The notes under the pieces are model-generated. The model worked only from the letters and a program-made list of their open reading frames with translations, had not been told where the DNA came from and searched no databases. From assembly GCF_013359865.1 (NCBI RefSeq), contig NZ_JABMCE010000050.1, positions 1 to 52,780 of the forward strand: DNA of 52,780 nucleotides, written 5' to 3'. Positions 32,263 to 44,356 of this stretch are shown piece by piece (position 1 is the stretch's first letter; the number at the start of each line of letters is the position of its first letter). The position numbers were made by a program, and so were the translations under genes. This DNA is from Curtobacterium pusillum (lineage in GTDB: Bacteria > Actinomycetota > Actinomycetes > Actinomycetales > Microbacteriaceae).

Positions 32263-33486
32263 CTACCGCGCGCTGGTCGCGTCGCTGGACTGCACCACCT
32301 CGGTGAGCCACGCGAGGATGCGGGCGTCGAACCAGTCCGCGTCGTGGTTCCAGAGCTTCGTGTGCCGGGCCACCGTCTGGATCTCGAGGCGCACCAGGTC
32401 CGGCCGCGCCGCCGCGAGGGCGTGCGATGCCGACGACGGAACGAAGCCGTCGTCGTCGCTGTGCATGAGGAGGATCGGCACGTGCAGTTCGTCCGCGCGG
32501 GCGACCATGTCGAGCTCACGGAGGTCGACCGGCCGGTGGAGCCCGGTCAGCCGGTGCAGCACCGGGGTGCGGAGGAGCCGCTGCGCGACCTTCCGGACCG
32601 GACGCGGCAGCCGCAGCAGCTGGCTCTGCGACTTCAGGACCGCGTGCCAATCGACCACCGGTGACTCGAGCACCACGCCGTCGACGAGGTCGGCGAACCG
32701 CGAGCGGAGGAGGGTCTGCAGCACCACCGCACCGCCCATCGACCACCCCATCAGGACGACGCTCGTCGCACCCTGGCCGGAGACCCAGCGCAGGACCGCG
32801 TCGACGTCCTCCCACTCGGTGCTGCCGAGGCCGTACCGTCCGTCGACGCTCCGTGGGGCGACGCCGTCGTTCCGCCACGAGGCGAGGACCACCGAGTACC
32901 CGGCGGCCCGGAAGACCGGGACCGCACGGATCGTCTCGGCGCGGGTCACGCCCCGCCCGTGCACGAGGACGGCCCAGGGAGCGTCCGGGTCGTCGGCGCG
33001 GACGACCCACGCCGGAGCCGGTCCGTTCGGCGTCGAGATGTCGACGTCCTCGACGGGGACGTCCAGCTCGCCGGGGGTCAGGTAGAACCATCCGCCCCAC
33101 CGGCCACGGCGTGCGGCGGTCGGATCGCCGGCATCGATCGCGATGATGCGCCGGGTCACGGTGGTGTCGGTCGTGCCGAGGACCTCGCCGACCCGCATGT
33201 GCCCGGTGCCACCGCCGAACCAGAGGCTGTACCGCCCCTGCAGCTCGGTGTCGGCCGTGCGCTCGAGCGTCACCGTCCCCCGGACCGGGTCGACGGCGTG
33301 GATCGGGACGCGCTCGGTCCGCTTCCGGTCGGGCGTGACGACCGCTCGGGCGACCGCCGCGACGAAGCCGCCGATCACCGCGGTCGTGACCGCGGCCGCA
33401 GCGATGCCGGCTCCGAGGGCGACGAACCCGGCCGATCGTGCGGTCTCCTGGACGACGTCCTCGGCGGGTCGCACGGATCGGGACAT
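32263..33486 (-). CDS. Alpha/beta-hydrolase, membrane-anchored
   Basis: 407 aa from the ATG at 33486; an ATG seven codons upstream is possible but crowds the divergent gene. A hydrophobic helix at about residues 18-45 (FVALGAGIAAAAVTTAVIGGFVAAV) anchors it. Catalytic elements: Ser in GWSMGGAVV, Asp in HSDDDGFVP, His in VARHTKLW. An Ig-like or beta region precedes the hydrolase fold. Substrate unknown; the type is near the serine aminopeptidase/BAAT-like hydrolases. Divergent to the DUF3000 gene with about 23 bases between. Confidence 0.88.
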   Translation of the reverse strand: MSRSVRPAEDVVQETARSAGFVALGAGIAAAAVTTAVIGGFVAAVARAVVTPDRKRTERVPIHAVDPVRGTVTLERTADTELQGRYSLWFGGGTGHMRVGEVLGTTDTTVTRRIIAIDAGDPTAARRGRWGGWFYLTPGELDVPVEDVDISTPNGPAPAWVVRADDPDAPWAVLVHGRGVTRAETIRAVPVFRAAGYSVVLASWRNDGVAPRSVDGRYGLGSTEWEDVDAVLRWVSGQGATSVVLMGWSMGGAVVLQTLLRSRFADLVDGVVLESPVVDWHAVLKSQSQLLRLPRPVRKVAQRLLRTPVLHRLTGLHRPVDLRELDMVARADELHVPILLMHSDDDGFVPSSASHALAAARPDLVRLEIQTVARHTKLWNHDADWFDARILAWLTEVVQSSDATSAR

Positions 33487-33509
33487 GGTCCGGAGCCTAG
33501 TCTGCATTC

Positions 33510-34094
33510 GTGTCCGAAACCCGAGAGCCCGACGCGTTCGCGCGGCTCCGTGCGTTCGTGGCGTCCGGCGGCACCCGCGCCGAGACGACGATCACCGAGA
33601 TCCCCTCGCCCTCGCGCATCGCACCGTTCTCGATCGCCCTCGCGGCGGACGTCTCGGGCGCCGCGCACGGCATCGACTCGGACCTCGGCACCGGGCGGTT
33701 CATCGCCCTGCACGACCCCTCCGAGCCCGAGGGGTGGGGCGGCGCGTTCCGCATCGTCACGTTCGCGCAGGCACCGCTGGAGCCCGAGATCGGCGTGGAC
33801 GAGTTCGTCGCCGACGTCACGTGGAGCTGGCTGGTCGACGCGCTCGCGGCGCACGGTGCCGCGTACGACCACGCCTCGGGCACGGCGACCAAGATCATCT
33901 CCCGCGGGTACGGCGACCTCGCGGCGCAGGGCGACGGGGCACAGCTCGAGCTGCGCGCCTCGTGGACGCCGCGCGAGGACGACCTCACCGCACACGTCGA
34001 GGCATGGGAGGAGATCGTGGCGATGCTCGCCGGTCTGCCGCCCGCGTCGGACGGCGTGACCCTGTTGGCCCCGAGGAGGCTCGCACGTGACTGA
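33510..34094 (+). CDS. DUF3000 family protein
   Basis: 194 aa from a GTG at 33510; no strong ribosome site, consistent with a short or leaderless message. The motifs GRFIALHDPSEPEGWGGAFRIVTFAQAPLEPEIG and WSWLVDALAAHGAAYDHASGTATKIISRGYG are typical of DUF3000, an actinobacterial family of unknown function. It is almost always next to the RNase D/HRDC gene, which follows here with an 8-base overlap, so a shared function in RNA metabolism is likely but unproven. Confidence 0.93.
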   Translation: MSETREPDAFARLRAFVASGGTRAETTITEIPSPSRIAPFSIALAADVSGAAHGIDSDLGTGRFIALHDPSEPEGWGGAFRIVTFAQAPLEPEIGVDEFVADVTWSWLVDALAAHGAAYDHASGTATKIISRGYGDLAAQGDGAQLELRASWTPREDDLTAHVEAWEEIVAMLAGLPPASDGVTLLAPRRLARD

Positions 34095-35355
34095 CCCCGC
34101 TGCTTCGGCCGCGTCCCCCGCTGCTTCGGCCGCGTCCCCGGCATTCGAGGCGTCACACGGGACCGTCAAGGTCATCGACACCCGCGAGGACTACCTGGAG
34201 GCCGTCGCCGCCATCGCCGCCGGCCACGGCCCGGTCGCCGTCGACGCCGAACGCGCCAGCGGCTACCGGTACTCGCAGCGGGCCTACCTCATCCAGGTGT
34301 TCCGCCGCGGCGCCGGCGAGTTCCTGTTCGACCCGATCCCGATCGGCGACTTCTCCGAGCTGCAGGACGCCATCGTCGACGAGGAGTGGCTGTTCCACGC
34401 CGCGTCGCAGGACCTCCCGTGCCTCCAGGAGGTCGGCCTCGTCCCCACCCGCATCTTCGACACCGAACTCGGGGCTCGCCTCGCCGGCTTCCCGCGCGTC
34501 GGTCTCGGGGCCGTCGTCGAGCAGCTGCTCGGCATCACGCTCGCGAAGGCGCACTCCGCCGCGGACTGGTCGACCCGACCGCTGCCGCAGTCGTGGCTCG
34601 TCTACGCGTCGCTCGACGTCGAACTGCTGCCCGACCTCCGGGACGCCCTGGCCGCGAAGCTCGAGGAGGCCGGCAAGACCCGGATCGCCGAGGAGGAGTT
34701 CGCGGCCGTCCTGACCCGGGCCCCGAAACCGCCGCGCGCCGAACCGTGGCGACGGCTCTCCGGCATGCACGCCCTCCGCGGTGCCCGTGCGCTCGCGATC
34801 GCCCGTTCCCTCTGGACCGCACGTGACACCTACGCGCGCGCTGCCGACATCGCCCCGGGCCGCACCATCCCCGACTCCGCGATCGTGGCGGCCGCCGCGG
34901 CGAACCCGGCGTCGAAGGGCGAACTCAGCGGGGTGAAGGCCTTCACCGGTCGTGCCAGCCGTTCCGAGCTCGACCGCTGGTGGGCGGCCGTCGAGGAGGG
35001 GCGGACCACCGAGGACCTCCCGAAGCTCCGCGGCACGGGCGAGGCCACACTGCCGCCGCCCCGCGCCTGGGCCGACCGCAACCCCGCCGCCGACCGCCGG
35101 TACAAGGCCGCGCGCGCTGCCGTGGTGACTCGCGCCGAGGAGCTCGACCTCCCGGTCGAGAACCTCCTCACCCCGGACACGCTCCGGACGATCGCGTGGG
35201 AGCCGCCGACGCCGATCTCCACCGAGACCGTCGGTGCCGTGCTCGCCTCGCACGACGCGCGCCCGTGGCAGGTGGAGGAGACGGCGTCGATCATCGCGCA
35301 CGCCTTTGTCGCTGCTGCACAGGAGCCTGCTGCCAAGGGCAACACGGAGTCGTAG
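34087..35355 (+). CDS. Ribonuclease D-type 3'-5' exonuclease with HRDC domain
   Basis: 422 aa, GTG start within the preceding gene. The DEDD exonuclease motifs are present: VAVDAERASG (Asp and Glu), FHAASQDLPCL (Asp), and YASLDVELL (Tyr/Asp of the DEDDy type). HRDC-type helical regions follow (about 240-310 and 340-400). RNase D trims RNA 3' ends. The N-terminus carries two copies of a 7-residue repeat, AASAASP, encoded by a 21-bp direct repeat at 34099-34140. Confidence 0.93.
   Translation: MTDPAASAASPAASAASPAFEASHGTVKVIDTREDYLEAVAAIAAGHGPVAVDAERASGYRYSQRAYLIQVFRRGAGEFLFDPIPIGDFSELQDAIVDEEWLFHAASQDLPCLQEVGLVPTRIFDTELGARLAGFPRVGLGAVVEQLLGITLAKAHSAADWSTRPLPQSWLVYASLDVELLPDLRDALAAKLEEAGKTRIAEEEFAAVLTRAPKPPRAEPWRRLSGMHALRGARALAIARSLWTARDTYARAADIAPGRTIPDSAIVAAAAANPASKGELSGVKAFTGRASRSELDRWWAAVEEGRTTEDLPKLRGTGEATLPPPRAWADRNPAADRRYKAARAAVVTRAEELDLPVENLLTPDTLRTIAWEPPTPISTETVGAVLASHDARPWQVEETASIIAHAFVAAAQEPAAKGNTES
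34099..34140 (+). repeat. 21-bp direct repeat in the RNase D N-terminus
   Basis: Two tandem copies of a 21-bp unit beginning GCTGCTTCGGCCGCGTCCCC encode the repeated Ala/Ser/Pro stretch. Length change by slippage would leave the frame intact. Confidence 0.6.
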
Positions 35356-35482
35356 GAACGCCCCAACGGGCATGCGTCCGCACAGGCTCGGGGCATAGCG
35401 TCGACGGTGCATGCCGGGTCGGACCCGGCCGGACGGGGCGGAACGTGCCCCGTCCTGATCGATGAGGATCTGGAGGCCCAGA

Positions 35483-36703
35483 TTGCCAAAGGCAGCAGAC
35501 GTCGTCTTCGTTGACGGCGTTCGGACACCGTTCGGACGAGCCGGGGAGAAGGGGGTGTTCTGGAAGACCCGCGCCGACGACCTCGCGGTGCACGCGATGC
35601 GGGGACTCCTCGACCGGAACGCCTCGCTGGACGGGGCCGCGGTGGACGACGTCGCGGTGGCGGCGACCACGCAGCAGGGCGACCAGGGACTCACCCTCGG
35701 CCGGACCGTCGGGATGCTCGCGGGCCTCCCGAAGTCGGTTCCCGGGTACGCGATCGACCGCATGTGCGCGGGTGCGATGACGAGCGTCACGACACTCGCC
35801 GGTGCCATCGCCTTCGGTGCCGCGGACGTCGCCATCGCCGGTGGCGTCGAGCACATGGGTCGCCACCCGATGGGGTTCAACGCCGACCCGAACCCGCGCT
35901 TCGTCGCGGAGCGCATGGTCAACGGCGACGCGCTCGTGATGGGCAAGACCGCGGAGCGGCTGCACGACCGCTTCCCCGCGATCACCAAGGACCGCACGGA
36001 CGCCTACGCCGTCCAGTCCCAGCAGCGCTACGCCGCCGCCTGGGCCGCGGGCAAGCTGCAGCCGGACCTCGTGCCGGTCGAGGTCAACAAGGGCGAGGGC
36101 TGGGACATCGTCTCCAGCGACGAGCCTCCCCGGCCCGAGACCACCCTGGAGGCGCTGGCCGCCCTGAAGACGCCGTTCCGGCCGCACGGACGGATCACCG
36201 CCGGCAACGCGGCCGGCCTGAACGACGGTGCCACGATGAGCCTCATCGCGTCCGCCGACGCGGCGAAGCAGCACGGCCTGCCGACGAAGATGCGCATGGT
36301 GTCGTTCGCGTTCGCGGGCGTCGACCCCGAGGTGATGGGCATCGGACCGGTCCCCGCCACCGACAAGGCCCTGGCGAAGGCCGGTCTCACGATCGACGAC
36401 ATCGGGCTGTTCGAGATCAACGAAGCGTTCGCCGTGCAGGTGCTCGCGTTCCTCGACAACTACGGCATCGCCCAGGACTCCACGAACGTGAACGCCTGGG
36501 GCGGCGCGATCGCCGTCGGGCACCCGCTCGCCTCCAGCGGTGTCCGTCTGATGACCCAGCTCGCGGCGCAGTTCGCCGAGCGCCCCGACGTCCGGTACGG
36601 CATCACGACGATGTGCATCGGGCTCGGCCAGGGCGGCACCGTCATCTGGGAGAACCCGAACTTCAGCAAGTCCGCGGCCCGTTCCGCTCGGAAGGACGCC
36701 TGA
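35483..36703 (+). CDS. fadA: Acetyl-CoA C-acyltransferase (thiolase) of the beta-oxidation complex
   Basis: 406 aa from a TTG at 35483 with GGAGG six bases upstream, better than the ATG at 35462 that precedes the ribosome site. Active-site residues: Cys in DRMCAGAMTSV, His in WGGAIAVGHPLASSG, second Cys in TTMCIGLGQGG, and NEAFAVQVLAF. FadA cleaves 3-ketoacyl-CoA to acetyl-CoA plus a shortened acyl-CoA. fadB follows two bases after the stop, so the two form the trifunctional-enzyme-type complex. Confidence 0.95.
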   Translation: MPKAADVVFVDGVRTPFGRAGEKGVFWKTRADDLAVHAMRGLLDRNASLDGAAVDDVAVAATTQQGDQGLTLGRTVGMLAGLPKSVPGYAIDRMCAGAMTSVTTLAGAIAFGAADVAIAGGVEHMGRHPMGFNADPNPRFVAERMVNGDALVMGKTAERLHDRFPAITKDRTDAYAVQSQQRYAAAWAAGKLQPDLVPVEVNKGEGWDIVSSDEPPRPETTLEALAALKTPFRPHGRITAGNAAGLNDGATMSLIASADAAKQHGLPTKMRMVSFAFAGVDPEVMGIGPVPATDKALAKAGLTIDDIGLFEINEAFAVQVLAFLDNYGIAQDSTNVNAWGGAIAVGHPLASSGVRLMTQLAAQFAERPDVRYGITTMCIGLGQGGTVIWENPNFSKSAARSARKDA

Positions 36704-36705
36704 TC

Positions 36706-38844
36706 ATGACCATCATCGACAACGACCGCCTGCTCGCGCTGAGCGAGGACGAGGTCGTCACGCACTCGTACGTCAAGCACGTCGCGCTGCCCTCGGGCGG
36801 GACGCTCGCGCTCATCACGTTGGACAACGGCAAGGACTACAAGCGGCCGAACACCCTCGGGCCGCGCACCCTGCACGAGCTCTCCGGGGTGCTCGACACC
36901 CTGCGGAGCGAGGCGTCGGCCGGGACGGTCCAGGCGGTGGCGATCACCGGCAAGGAGTACTGCTTCGCCGCCGGGGCCGACCTCTCCCAGGCGGCCTCCG
37001 TGCCCTCGCGGGACGTCGCCCACGACCTCGCCGCCCTCGGCCACGCGACGCTCCGGAAGCTCTCCGACCTCGGCGTCCCGTCGTTCGCACTGATCAACGG
37101 GATCGCGCTCGGCGGCGGTCTCGAGATCGGTCTGCACTGCACCTACCGCGTGTTCTCGTCGGCGGCGCAGGGAATCGGCCTGCCCGAGGTCTTCCTCGGC
37201 ATCATCCCGGGCTGGGGCGGTGCGACGCTCCTCCCCCGCCTGATCGGTCCGGAGAAGGCGCTCCGCGTCATCGTGGAGAACCCGCTGAAGAACAACCGTC
37301 TGATGGACGGGCCGGCGGCGGTCGAGCTCGGCATCGGCGACGCGCTCATCCCGTCCGTCACCTTCCTGCCGTCCGCGGTCGCCTGGGTCGACGGCGTGGT
37401 GAGCGGCCGCACGAAGGTCGTCCGGAAGAACGAGCCGGGCATGCTCGAGAAGGCCGCGTGGGGCACGGTCGTGAAGGTCGCTCGCGGCCAGGTGGCCTCG
37501 AAGATCGGCACGGTCCCGAAGTCGCCGTTCCGCGCGCTCGACCTCGTCGCAGCTGCTCGCGGCGGCAGTCTCGACGAGCGGTTCGCCGACGAGGACGACG
37601 CACTCGCCGACCTCATCTCCGGCGACCAGTTCGCCGCGTCGATGTACGCCTTCGACCTCGTGCAGAAGCGGGCGAGGAAGCCGGTCGGTGCGCCCGAGGA
37701 CGCCTCGCCGCGCCCCGTCACGAAGGTCGGCGTCCTCGGTGCCGGACTGATGGCATCCCAGTTCGCGCTGCTGTTCGCCCGTCGCCTCGGCGTCCCCGTG
37801 GTGATCACGGACGTGTCGCAGGAGCGCGTCGACGCCGGTGTCGCCCGCATCACCGGCGAGGTCGACAAGCTCCTCGACAGGGGCCGGGTCTCCCCGGACG
37901 ACGCCAACCGCATCAAGGCGCTCGTCAGCGGATCGGTGTCGTACGACGCGTTCGCGGACGCCGACTGGGTGATCGAGGCCGTCTTCGAGGAGATGAGCGT
38001 CAAGCAGGAGGTGTTCCGGAAGATCGAGCAGGTGATCGCCCCGGACGCGATCCTCGCGACGAACACGTCGTCGCTCTCGGTCTCCGAGATGGGATCGGTC
38101 CTCTCCGATCCCTCGCGTCTTGTCGGCTTCCACTTCTTCAACCCGGTGCCAGTGATGCCGCTGCTCGAGGTCGTCCGGACGGAGCAGACCTCGGACGAGA
38201 CACTCGTCACCGCGCTCGCCGTCGCGAAGACCCTCAAGAAGACCGCGATCATCACGGCCGACCAGCCGGGCTTCGTCGTCAACCGGGTGCTCGCCCGCGT
38301 GCTCGGCGAAGCGATGCGCGGCGTCGAGGAGGGCACCTCGTTCGACGTCGTCGCGCAGGGCGCGGCGCCGCTCGGCCTGCCGATGTCGCCGTTCGAACTG
38401 CTCGAGCTCGTCGGCCTGCCGGTCGGCGCACACGTGCTGGACTCGCACCACGCCGCGTGGCCGGAGCGCTTCTACCCCGGTGACGGGCTGAAGAAACTCG
38501 CCGAGTTCGGGCACATCCTCACCCGCGACAAGAAGGGCAACGCGACCGGGTACGACCCCGCTGCGGTGAAGCTCGTCGCCCCGGCTCGGCGTGATGCCCA
38601 GCCGGTGGACGCCGCGACGATGCAGCAGCGCTTCGAGGACGCCCTCGCCGACGAGCTGCACCGGATGCTCGCCGACGGCGTGGTCCACCACGTCGAGGAG
38701 ATCGACCTCGGGCTCATCCTCGGCGCCGGTTACCCGTTCCAAGCCGGTGGGATCAGCCCGTACCTCGACCGATCGGGCGCGTCCGAGCGCGTCTTCGGCG
38801 GCACGTTCCACGATCCGCTGATCGTCGGCCCCGCCTCCCGCTAG
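36706..38844 (+). CDS. fadB: 3-hydroxyacyl-CoA dehydrogenase / enoyl-CoA hydratase (FadB/FadJ type)
   Basis: 712 aa from the ATG at 36706 with GGAAGG upstream. The N-terminal crotonase domain has AITGKEYCFAAGADLSQA and INGIALGGGLEIGLHCTYR with the oxyanion hole. The C-terminal dehydrogenase has the NAD loop VGVLGAGLMASQFALL and the catalytic HFFNPVPVMPLLEVV. The first domain hydrates enoyl-CoA and the second oxidises the hydroxyacyl-CoA. Its closest structural relatives are the alpha subunits of the trifunctional enzyme. The very long reading upstream overlaps fadA in another frame and was rejected. Confidence 0.95.
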   Translation: MTIIDNDRLLALSEDEVVTHSYVKHVALPSGGTLALITLDNGKDYKRPNTLGPRTLHELSGVLDTLRSEASAGTVQAVAITGKEYCFAAGADLSQAASVPSRDVAHDLAALGHATLRKLSDLGVPSFALINGIALGGGLEIGLHCTYRVFSSAAQGIGLPEVFLGIIPGWGGATLLPRLIGPEKALRVIVENPLKNNRLMDGPAAVELGIGDALIPSVTFLPSAVAWVDGVVSGRTKVVRKNEPGMLEKAAWGTVVKVARGQVASKIGTVPKSPFRALDLVAAARGGSLDERFADEDDALADLISGDQFAASMYAFDLVQKRARKPVGAPEDASPRPVTKVGVLGAGLMASQFALLFARRLGVPVVITDVSQERVDAGVARITGEVDKLLDRGRVSPDDANRIKALVSGSVSYDAFADADWVIEAVFEEMSVKQEVFRKIEQVIAPDAILATNTSSLSVSEMGSVLSDPSRLVGFHFFNPVPVMPLLEVVRTEQTSDETLVTALAVAKTLKKTAIITADQPGFVVNRVLARVLGEAMRGVEEGTSFDVVAQGAAPLGLPMSPFELLELVGLPVGAHVLDSHHAAWPERFYPGDGLKKLAEFGHILTRDKKGNATGYDPAAVKLVAPARRDAQPVDAATMQQRFEDALADELHRMLADGVVHHVEEIDLGLILGAGYPFQAGGISPYLDRSGASERVFGGTFHDPLIVGPASR

Positions 38845-38853
38845 GCCCCCTTC

Positions 38854-38925
38854 CGCAAAACACCGGTGTTCGTGCTCGACACCCCCGCATGCCGGGGTGC
38901 GACGCACGAGCACCGGTGTTCTGCG
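38854..38925. repeat. Family-C palindrome, copy 1
   Basis: Arms CGCAAAACACCGGTGTTCG and the matching GAGCACCGGTGTTCTGCG flank an inner hairpin CACCCC-cgcatgc-CGGGGTG. Copy 2 is at 39303-39376. It separates fadB from the 115-aa gene and probably ends fadB transcription. Confidence 0.7.
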
Positions 38926-38953
38926 TCGGAGGACCGCGGCGTAGCGTGCAGGC

Positions 38954-39301
38954 ATGACCGAGGAGTGGTGGGCGCCGAAGCCGATCGTGCCGCGTCCCGC
39001 CGTCGTGCTCCCGGTGCCGCTCGACGCTGTCCCGGCGCTCGTCGAGCAGGCCGTCCACGCGGTCCCGGGAGCGGCAGTGATGGAGGTCCGTCCCGACGGT
39101 GCCGTGATCGGTCGCCGTACCTCGTTCGCCCTCCGCGCCGAGAACATCGTCCTCGCCTTCCGCAGCGAGGGCCCGGCGTCGTCCCGCGTGGAGATCATCC
39201 GCGAGGGTCGCGACGGCCTGTCGTACGGCCAGGTGCTCTGGGTCACACCGATGGCCCGCGCGATCCTCCGCGAGCTCGCGGCCGCGACCGCCGCCGCCTG
39301 A
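38954..39301 (+). CDS. Hypothetical protein, 115 aa
   Basis: No family recognised. Sequence starts MTEEWWAPKPIVPRPAVVLPVPLD and includes a beta-rich middle (AVMEVRPDGAVIGRR, IVLAFRSEGPASSRVEIIREG) and a helical end (ARAILRELAAATAAA). No signal or membrane segment. It is set between two copies of the same family-C palindrome, making a compact one-gene unit. Coding-like composition and a plausible site (TGCAGG) support translation. Confidence 0.7.
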   Translation: MTEEWWAPKPIVPRPAVVLPVPLDAVPALVEQAVHAVPGAAVMEVRPDGAVIGRRTSFALRAENIVLAFRSEGPASSRVEIIREGRDGLSYGQVLWVTPMARAILRELAAATAAA

Positions 39302-39302
39302 C

Positions 39303-39376
39303 CCGCAAGACACCGGTGTTCGTGGACCGAACACGCGCATTCCGCGGTGCGCCCCACGAACACCGGTGCTTTGCGG
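39303..39376. repeat. Family-C palindrome, copy 2
   Basis: CCGCAAGACACCGGTGTTCG pairs with CGAACACCGGTGCTTTGCGG across a central irregular hairpin. It begins just past the 115-aa gene stop and lies between that gene and the convergent dxs, so it likely ends both transcripts. Confidence 0.7.
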
Positions 39377-39410
39377 ACGGACCACCACCAACAGCCGCGC
39401 CGGGACCGGA

Positions 39411-41342
39411 TCAGCGGTCGGCGGACTCCCGCGACCGCGCCGGCTTCGCCTGGGGCAGCTTCGTGCCGACGACCTGGTCGATGACGTCACGGGCGATGGC
39501 CTGCGCGGTGAGCCCGGCGTCGTGGAGGATCTCGGAACGCGAAGCGTGGTCGATGAACTCGTCCGGCAGCCCGAGCTCGTTCACGCCGGTGTCGACCCCG
39601 GCCGCCCGCAGGTCCTGGCGCAGTCGGGTCCCGACGCCGCCGACGCGCACGCCGTCCTCGATCGTGATGACCAACCGGTGATCGCGCGCGAGGTCGATGA
39701 GCGACGCCGGGATCGGCACCACCCACCGCGGGTCGACGACGGTGACGCCGATCCCCTGCGACTCCAGCAGCGAGGCTGCCTCGAGCGCGATCGGCACCAT
39801 GGACCCGACGGCGACGAACAACACGTCGGGCGACGACTCCGGGGCGTCCCGCAGCACGTCCGCCCCGTCCGACAGCCGCCGGAGCGCTGGGATGTCCGGC
39901 CCGACCTGTCCCTTCGACCAGCGCAGCACGGTCGGCGCGTCGTCGACGGCGACGGCCTCGCGGAACTCCTCGCGGAGCGTCGCCGCGTCGCGCGGAGCGG
40001 CGATCCGGATGCCGGGGACGACCTGCAGCAGCGCCAGGTCCCACATGCCGTGGTGGGAGGGGCCGTCCGGGCCGGTGATGCCCGCACGGTCGAGGACGAA
40101 CGTCACGCCCGCCCTGTGCAGCGCGACGTCCATGAGCACCTGGTCGAACGCCCGGTTGAGGAACGTCGCGTAGAGGGCCACGACGGGGTGCAGTCCCCCG
40201 TACGCCAGCCCGGCGGCGGTCGTCACGGCGTGCTGCTCGGCGATCCCGACGTCGTACACGCGCTCCGGGTGCCGCTCCTGGAACAGGTGCAGCCCGGTCG
40301 GCCGGAGCATCGCCGCCGTGACGGCCACGATCCGTTCGTCCTCGGACCCGACCGAAGCCAGTGTCGATGCGAACACCGAGGTCCACGACGGCCCCGAGGC
40401 GACATCGAGCGACTCCCCCGTCTCCGGGTCGATGTGCCCGACGGCGTGGAACTGGTCCGCCTGGTCGCGGAGCGCCGGCTCGAAGCCGTGCCCCTTCTCG
40501 GTGATGGCGTGCACGATCGTCGGCGCGCCGTACTCCTTGGCCTGCCGGAGTGCGGCCTCCATCGCGCGCTGGTCGTGCCCGTCCACCGGCCCGATGTACT
40601 TGATGTCGAGGTTCGAGTAGAGCGCCTCGTTGTTCGTGAACCGCGACAGGAAGCCGTGCAGGCCGCCGCGCATCCCGCGGTAGATCGCCCTGCCGGGAGC
40701 GCCGAAGCGGCCGGCCACGGCACGCGTGGTCTCGTACAGCGCCCGGTACTCACGACGCGTGCGCACGGAGCTGAGGAACCGCGCCATGCCGCCGATCGTC
40801 GGCGCGTACGAGCGTCCGTTGTCGTTGACGACGATCACGAGTCGCCGGTCGTTGCCGTCGGAGATGTTGTTGAGCGCCTCCCACGTCATCCCGCCGGTGA
40901 GCGCGCCGTCGCCGACCACCGCCACGACCGTGCGGTCGCCCTGGCCGGTCTGCACGAACGCGCGGGAGATCCCGTCCGCCCACGACAGGGACGAGGATGC
41001 GTGGGACGACTCCACGATGTCGTGCTCCGACTCGCGGCGCTGCGGGTAGCCGGCGAGGCCGCCGCGTTCGCGCAGCCGCGAGAAGTCCTGGCGCCCGGTG
41101 ACGAGCTTGTGCACGTACGACTGGTGCCCGGTGTCGAAGACGAACGGGTCGTGCGGCGAGTCGAACACCCGGTGCATCGCGAGCGTCAGCTCGACGACGC
41201 CGAGGTTGGGCCCGAGGTGCCCACCGGTCTTCGCGACCTCCGCGACGAGGAAGCGTCGGATCTCCGCGGCGAGGTCCGTCATCTGCGCGTCCGACAGACG
41301 CTTCAGGTCGCGCGGCGACGCGATGCTCTCGAGCAGACCCAC
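39411..41342 (-). CDS. dxs: 1-deoxy-D-xylulose-5-phosphate synthase
   Basis: 643 aa from a GTG at 41342 with AGGAG upstream. Thiamine diphosphate site VVGDGALTGGMTWEALNNIS, then VNDNGRSYAPTIGG. The opening PRDLKRLSDAQMTDLAAEIR is typical. The transketolase C-terminal domain is complete (EGIRVAAPRDAATLREE-type region, ITIEDGVRVGGVG). Dxs condenses pyruvate and glyceraldehyde-3-phosphate, the first step of the MEP isoprenoid pathway. A family-B hairpin lies in its leader region. Confidence 0.97.
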   Translation of the reverse strand: MGLLESIASPRDLKRLSDAQMTDLAAEIRRFLVAEVAKTGGHLGPNLGVVELTLAMHRVFDSPHDPFVFDTGHQSYVHKLVTGRQDFSRLRERGGLAGYPQRRESEHDIVESSHASSSLSWADGISRAFVQTGQGDRTVVAVVGDGALTGGMTWEALNNISDGNDRRLVIVVNDNGRSYAPTIGGMARFLSSVRTRREYRALYETTRAVAGRFGAPGRAIYRGMRGGLHGFLSRFTNNEALYSNLDIKYIGPVDGHDQRAMEAALRQAKEYGAPTIVHAITEKGHGFEPALRDQADQFHAVGHIDPETGESLDVASGPSWTSVFASTLASVGSEDERIVAVTAAMLRPTGLHLFQERHPERVYDVGIAEQHAVTTAAGLAYGGLHPVVALYATFLNRAFDQVLMDVALHRAGVTFVLDRAGITGPDGPSHHGMWDLALLQVVPGIRIAAPRDAATLREEFREAVAVDDAPTVLRWSKGQVGPDIPALRRLSDGADVLRDAPESSPDVLFVAVGSMVPIALEAASLLESQGIGVTVVDPRWVVPIPASLIDLARDHRLVITIEDGVRVGGVGTRLRQDLRAAGVDTGVNELGLPDEFIDHASRSEILHDAGLTAQAIARDVIDQVVGTKLPQAKPARSRESADR

Positions 41343-41395
41343 GGGCGCTCCTTTCGTGCTGCTGTCGGCTCACTCTATGCGCGTGCCCCGCGTAC

Positions 41396-41437
41396 GGACT
41401 GGAGGCGCGGTGCCAGCCGGCACCGCGCCTCCAGTCC
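41396..41437. terminator. Family-B palindrome with perfect 19-bp stem
   Basis: GGACTGGAGGCGCGGTGCC and its exact complement flank a four-base loop (AGCC). It lies between acnA and dxs on the dxs side, next to a second hairpin at 41457-41520. Confidence 0.75.
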
Positions 41438-41456
41438 GACACAGCGGCACCCCCCG

Positions 41457-41520
41457 AAACGCAACGCGGGCGGTTTCTCGCAGTGCTGTTCCGCTGCGAG
41501 AAACCGCCCAGTTTGCGTTT
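41457..41520 (-). terminator. Long palindrome after acnA
   Basis: GGGCGGTTTCTCGCAG at 41468-41483 pairs perfectly with its complement at 41494-41509 around a 10-base loop, with outer arms AAACGCAA and TTTGCGTTT. It begins 20 bases past the acnA stop. The arm is richer in A and T than its surroundings and could be a further repeat family. Confidence 0.75.
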
Positions 41521-41539
41521 TGCGGGACGGGGGCGGGCG

Positions 41540-44356
<2,817 letters not shown>

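Noticed and set aside
35462..35482. ATG start for fadA seven codons upstream
   Set aside because: It precedes the GGAGG site; the TTG at 35483 is correctly spaced and fits the family N-terminus.
36460..39363. 967-residue minus-strand open frame
   Set aside because: Antisense to fadB with shadow composition and no motif.
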